From the NCBI GenBank assembly GCA_002359425.1, contig DEMY01000023.1:11703-20649 (forward strand): a stretch of 8,947 nt of DNA. Reading direction: 5' to 3'. Made by a program: the position numbers and the translations under genes. Position 1 is the stretch's first letter, and every line of letters starts with the position of its first letter. The notes beneath the pieces are model-generated. The model did not search any database, was not told the DNA's origin, and saw nothing but the letters and a program-made list of their open reading frames with translations. This DNA comes from Clostridiales bacterium UBA2658 (GTDB lineage Bacteria; Bacillota; Clostridia; Oscillospirales; Oscillospiraceae). This document shows positions 7,101 through 8,947 of the stretch, in pieces.

Positions 7101-8475
7101 GCCGGCAAAGCCCTTTGAGCGGATTCTCTACACCGAGGAAATGCGCAAGGACTACACGCTGATCGTTCCGCAGATGGCGCCGATGCAGTTTGACCTGTTC
7201 CAGACCGCGCTGCGAAACGGCGGCTACAATGCGGTCGTCCTCCCTGCGGTGGACAAGCGCGCGGTCGATACGGGCCTCAAATATATAAACAACGACGCCT
7301 GCTACCCGACCATCGTGTCGCTGGGCCAGATCATCAGCGCCCTGCAATCGGGCGCGTTCGACCTTGACCGCACGGCCGTCATCATTACGCAGACGGGCGG
7401 CGGCTGCCGCGCAAGCAACTACATAGCGCTGCTGCGCAAGGCCCTGCGCGAGATTGGCATGGAGCAGGTGCCGGTTGTGTCGTGCAACTTCTCCTCCGCG
7501 CTCGAAAACGACCCGGGCCTTACGGCGAACAAAAAACTCGTCTTCGGCATGATTTATGCGGTGCTTTACGGCGACCTTTTCATGCGCCTGGCGAACGCCA
7601 CCCGGCCCTACGAGCTGGTGCCCGGCAGCGTTGACCGGCTCTATCGTCACTGGAACGGGCTTGCGAAGGAAAATGTTATAAACACCGACCACAAGACCTT
7701 TAAGAAAAACATCCGTCAGATTGTTGAGGACTTCGACACCATCCCGCTGCGCGCTGTGCAAAAGCCAAAGGTGGGGGTCGTCGGGGAAATTCTGGTGAAG
7801 TACCACCCGAACGCGAACAACAACATTGTCGGCATTATCGAGCGGGAGGGCGGCGAGGCCGTCGTGCCGGATCTTCTGGATTTTCTGCTCTACTGCTTCA
7901 AAAACCCGGACTTCAACTATGAAAAGATGGCTGGAAAGCGCTCCATGCGGCTGCTGTGCCGCCTTGCGACCCGCTTTATTTACCATTACAGAAAGCCCGT
8001 TGAGGACGCGCTCCGAAAAAGCCACCGCTTCACAGCCCCCATCCATATCGACGAGATTGCGGAAAAGGCCGAGCGCATCACCTCTCTCGGCACCCAGTGC
8101 GGCGAGGGCTGGATTCTGGCGGGCGAAATGATGGAGTTCGTCGATCAGGGCATCGAGAACATCGTGTGTTTGCAGCCATTTGCATGCCTTCCGAACCATG
8201 TCGTCGGCAAGGGCATGATCCGGCCCATGCGCAAATTCGATCCGCGCTCGAACATCGTCGCGATCGACTACGACCCCGGCTCAAGCGAGGTAAATCAGCT
8301 CAACCGCATCAAGCTCATGATGGCCACGGCCTATAAAAACCTCGAAGCCGAAGCCGGCGACGAAACGCCTGGCGACAAGGGCTCCTCCGGCGGCACGCCG
8401 GAATACACGTCAAACGGGACCTCGGCCCGTGCGGAAAACACGCCCGTGCGTGAAGCCGCTGCCGTTACAAGGTAA
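4117..8475 (+). CDS. Giant 2-hydroxyacyl-CoA dehydratase-type fusion: tandem activase ATPases + DUF2229 + HgdA/B-like domain
   Basis: A 1452-residue cytosolic Fe-S protein. In related systems the activase (HgdC type) uses ATP to push a low-potential electron into a [4Fe-4S] dehydratase; whether this fusion dehydrates a 2-hydroxyacyl-CoA or reduces something else is unknown. Domain 1, about 4-253: GIDVGSTTVK (phosphate loop), ELGGEDAK (98-105), CAGGTGAFID (121-130), Cys160 in ARCGVFAKS. Domain 2, about 317-575: GIDAGSTTTK, DIGGQDMK (416-423), CSSGCGSFLE (441-450), Cys480 in TRCTVFMNS. Next, a Cys-rich DUF2229 (PF09989)-like part, about 605-985, with Cys 607/610/614/633, Cys723 (TACYPAK), Cys765 and Cys937. 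Last, a HgdA/B-like part, about 1010-1410, with Cys1062 (NNDACYP), Cys1097 (TGGGCRAS), Cys1123, Cys1328, Cys1351 and Cys1357. A polar tail (1411-1452) looks unstructured. The architecture matches known large activase-related proteins of anaerobes and the wider double-cubane cluster protein superfamily. The start is firm: ATG just before the first phosphate loop. Confidence 0.93.
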   Translation: MKKLGIDVGSTTVKLVLLDEKNKVLYKRYERHMSNVFDKVRELLEDFRKEYAGEYHVTVTGSGGLTLADRLAVPFEQEVVACSRAVEELIPQTDVAIELGGEDAKITFYGGTVEQRMNGTCAGGTGAFIDQMALLLSTDAQGLNEAAKHYNTIYPIAARCGVFAKSDIQPLINEGAAKEDLAVSIFQAVVDQTITGLACGRQIKGNVAFLGGPLSFLSELRRSFVETLHLQPKQVIFPANAQFYVALGAALLSEKAEPVRVDALIERIRQAGNEGSEHTKTLPPLFSSPEDYQAFCARQAKNQVPRAALAEAKGPAFLGIDAGSTTTKATLIDEQGRLLYTFYTNNEGNPVETTRTLLKELYERMPEDLYIAYTVTTGYGEGLIKTAFRAEYGEIETVAHYTAAKTFLPEVDFILDIGGQDMKCIRIKDHAIYSITLNEACSSGCGSFLETYAKSVDMTVEQFAREAVSAEHPVDLGTRCTVFMNSKVKQAQKEGAPLADISAGLSYSIIRNALYKVIKLRDVSQAGEHIVVQGGTFLNDAVLKSMESVMGREVVRPDISGIMGAFGAALIGRDRWLEEPSATRGRSDLLTKEELDTFTMQNRHVRCGGCANNCRLTISSFADGSRFVTGNRCEKGAGKHVENSDEHNLYQYKYERLFSYAPLPIERAPRGEIGIPRVLNMYENYPFWFTFFTKLGFRVGLSPASSKELYQSGMDTISSDTACYPAKLVHGHIKYLATHGVKRIFYPSLNHEMIEDKTANNHFNCPIVAMYPEVVAGNMDELLNENEVTFMHPFLPYFDDKRLTQRLYEEFSFLGIKKRDVRRAVAAGRKEDAAFKADVVQKGDEIIHWVEHSGGHAIVLSGRPYHLDPEINHGIDKLITSYGFAVLTESAVAQRGQLQRPIRVLDQWTYHSRLYKAAAFCGTRDDTDLVQLTSFGCGLDAVTTDEVEELLSASNKLYTLLKIDEGANLGAVRIRIRSLKAAIEERERRGMTHGAPAKPFERILYTEEMRKDYTLIVPQMAPMQFDLFQTALRNGGYNAVVLPAVDKRAVDTGLKYINNDACYPTIVSLGQIISALQSGAFDLDRTAVIITQTGGGCRASNYIALLRKALREIGMEQVPVVSCNFSSALENDPGLTANKKLVFGMIYAVLYGDLFMRLANATRPYELVPGSVDRLYRHWNGLAKENVINTDHKTFKKNIRQIVEDFDTIPLRAVQKPKVGVVGEILVKYHPNANNNIVGIIEREGGEAVVPDLLDFLLYCFKNPDFNYEKMAGKRSMRLLCRLATRFIYHYRKPVEDALRKSHRFTAPIHIDEIAEKAERITSLGTQCGEGWILAGEMMEFVDQGIENIVCLQPFACLPNHVVGKGMIRPMRKFDPRSNIVAIDYDPGSSEVNQLNRIKLMMATAYKNLEAEAGDETPGDKGSSGGTPEYTSNGTSARAENTPVREAAAVTR

Positions 8476-8490
8476 AGAAAACCAATAAAA

Positions 8491-8532
8491 ACAGCCTGCT
8501 GCAAAACCGGAGCGGTTTGCGGCAGGCTGTTT
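8491..8532. terminator. Long shared terminator hairpin between convergent activase and FapA-like genes
   Basis: The left arm begins ACAGCCTGC (8491-8499) and the right arm ends GCAGGCTGT (8522-8530). Pairing continues inward through GCAAA / TTTGC and CCG / CGG to a GAG loop (8510-8512), with one G-U and one bulged A, about 18 bp in all. The + strand tail is only TT, but on the - strand the stem runs into TTTTTATTGG, a much better U-tract. It therefore looks primarily like the terminator of the - strand gene, also usable by the activase gene. Confidence 0.82.
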
Positions 8533-8542
8533 GCCTGTGCGC

Positions 8543-8947
8543 TTATTTCATACCGAGCTGAATGTCGCCGTCAGCCTTGTAAATACGGCTCATGCGGGAC
8601 TCGTCCAGAAAATGCTGGGTGACGGTGCCCATCGTGACGACAAGGGGCGGGTAGATGTGGTTTGCGACGATCTGGTAGTCGTCGCCCTTGAGTTCCTCCT
8701 CCAGCGCAATAAGACGGCTGCTCTTTTTAGCGAGGTTCATGTTTGTAATCGTGAAATCCAACCGTATTTTGTTAAGAAGCTGCTGCTGGAGCTGATCGGC
8801 GTTCTCCATCTGCTCAAGGTAGCGGATGCTTTTGGCGGTTTCATCCGCCTTTTTTGTGAGCGCGGAGACCTCAGCTTTTAGCTCCGCGCGCTCCTGCGTG
8901 AGCTGCGGGTCGCAGCCGACAATCATCTTTGTCGAAAGATTGCGCTC
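8543..8947 (-). CDS. FapA/DUF342-like protein, C-terminal part (start beyond window)
   Basis: The frame is open to the window edge. The ATG at 8924-8926 has no ribosome site and is preceded in frame by ERNLSTK, so the real start lies outside. The visible 134 residues follow the layout of the DUF342/FapA C-terminus: a junction resembling the usual 'VGxDP' (KMIVGCDPQL), a charged helical coiled-coil stretch (LTQERAELKAEVSALTKK and onward, about 80 residues), then a short beta-rich end with IYPPLVVTMGTVTQHF and IYKADGDIQLG. The last part parallels the 'yPGvxIxIG...v...DGeI' pattern of the family. FapA-like proteins are linked in some bacteria to flagellar placement, but DUF342 proteins also occur in non-motile Clostridia, so no function is assigned. 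No flagellar gene is visible. The call rests on pattern resemblance. Confidence 0.68.
   Translation of the reverse strand, partial: ERNLSTKMIVGCDPQLTQERAELKAEVSALTKKADETAKSIRYLEQMENADQLQQQLLNKIRLDFTITNMNLAKKSSRLIALEEELKGDDYQIVANHIYPPLVVTMGTVTQHFLDESRMSRIYKADGDIQLGMK

Noticed and set aside
6997..8199. 400-codon open frame antisense to the giant activase gene
   Set aside because: It lies wholly opposite a strongly supported coding region, shows no recognisable domain, is rich in Arg, His, Val and Ala as expected for shadows of GC-rich genes, and no ribosome site was evident.

Overview
The window looks like chromosomal DNA from an anaerobic, fairly GC-rich member of the Firmicutes, probably a gut-type Clostridia (Oscillospiraceae-like); the family level is inference. 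The support is: (i) strong GGAGG-type ribosome sites and sigma-A promoters (TTGACA/TAGAAT and TTGCAA/TATAAT, both with 17-bp spacers); (ii) oxygen-sensitive Fe-S proteins of the DUF362-ferredoxin and 2-hydroxyacyl-CoA dehydratase activase families; (iii) a FapA/DUF342 protein. No mobile element, CRISPR array, tRNA or rRNA was seen.

Layout from left to right. 1-598 (+): the 3' part of a short-chain dehydrogenase. 610-650: a hairpin terminator shared with the convergent gene at 703-1836 (-), a DUF362 protein carrying an inserted 2x[4Fe-4S] ferredoxin module. 1837-2069: a divergent intergenic region with a good promoter on each strand and an imperfect inverted repeat between them. 2070-3422 (+): a MATE-family efflux transporter ending in a GNRA-loop terminator. 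3501-3562: a near-consensus promoter for a MarR-type regulator (3563-4012, +). 4013-4116: a short gap with a weak hairpin. 4117-8475 (+): a 1452-residue fusion of two activase (BcrAD/BadFG-type ASKHA ATPase) domains, a DUF2229-like Cys-rich domain and a HgdA/HgdB-like dehydratase-type domain. 8491-8532: a large terminator hairpin shared with the convergent gene 8543-8947 (-), the C-terminal part of a FapA/DUF342-like protein.

How the genes may work together. The MarR gene lies between the transporter and the giant Fe-S ATPase, has its own promoter, and is followed by the giant gene in the same direction without a clear promoter in between. The simplest reading is a marR-activase transcription unit. 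The regulator may also act on the MATE gene, because ATACG-containing imperfect inverted repeats lie at both promoters; this is inference. The giant protein is the most interesting item. It carries electron-activating and acceptor domains in one chain, but no gene for a CoA substrate, CoA-transferase or electron-transfer flavoprotein is nearby, so its substrate cannot be told from this window.
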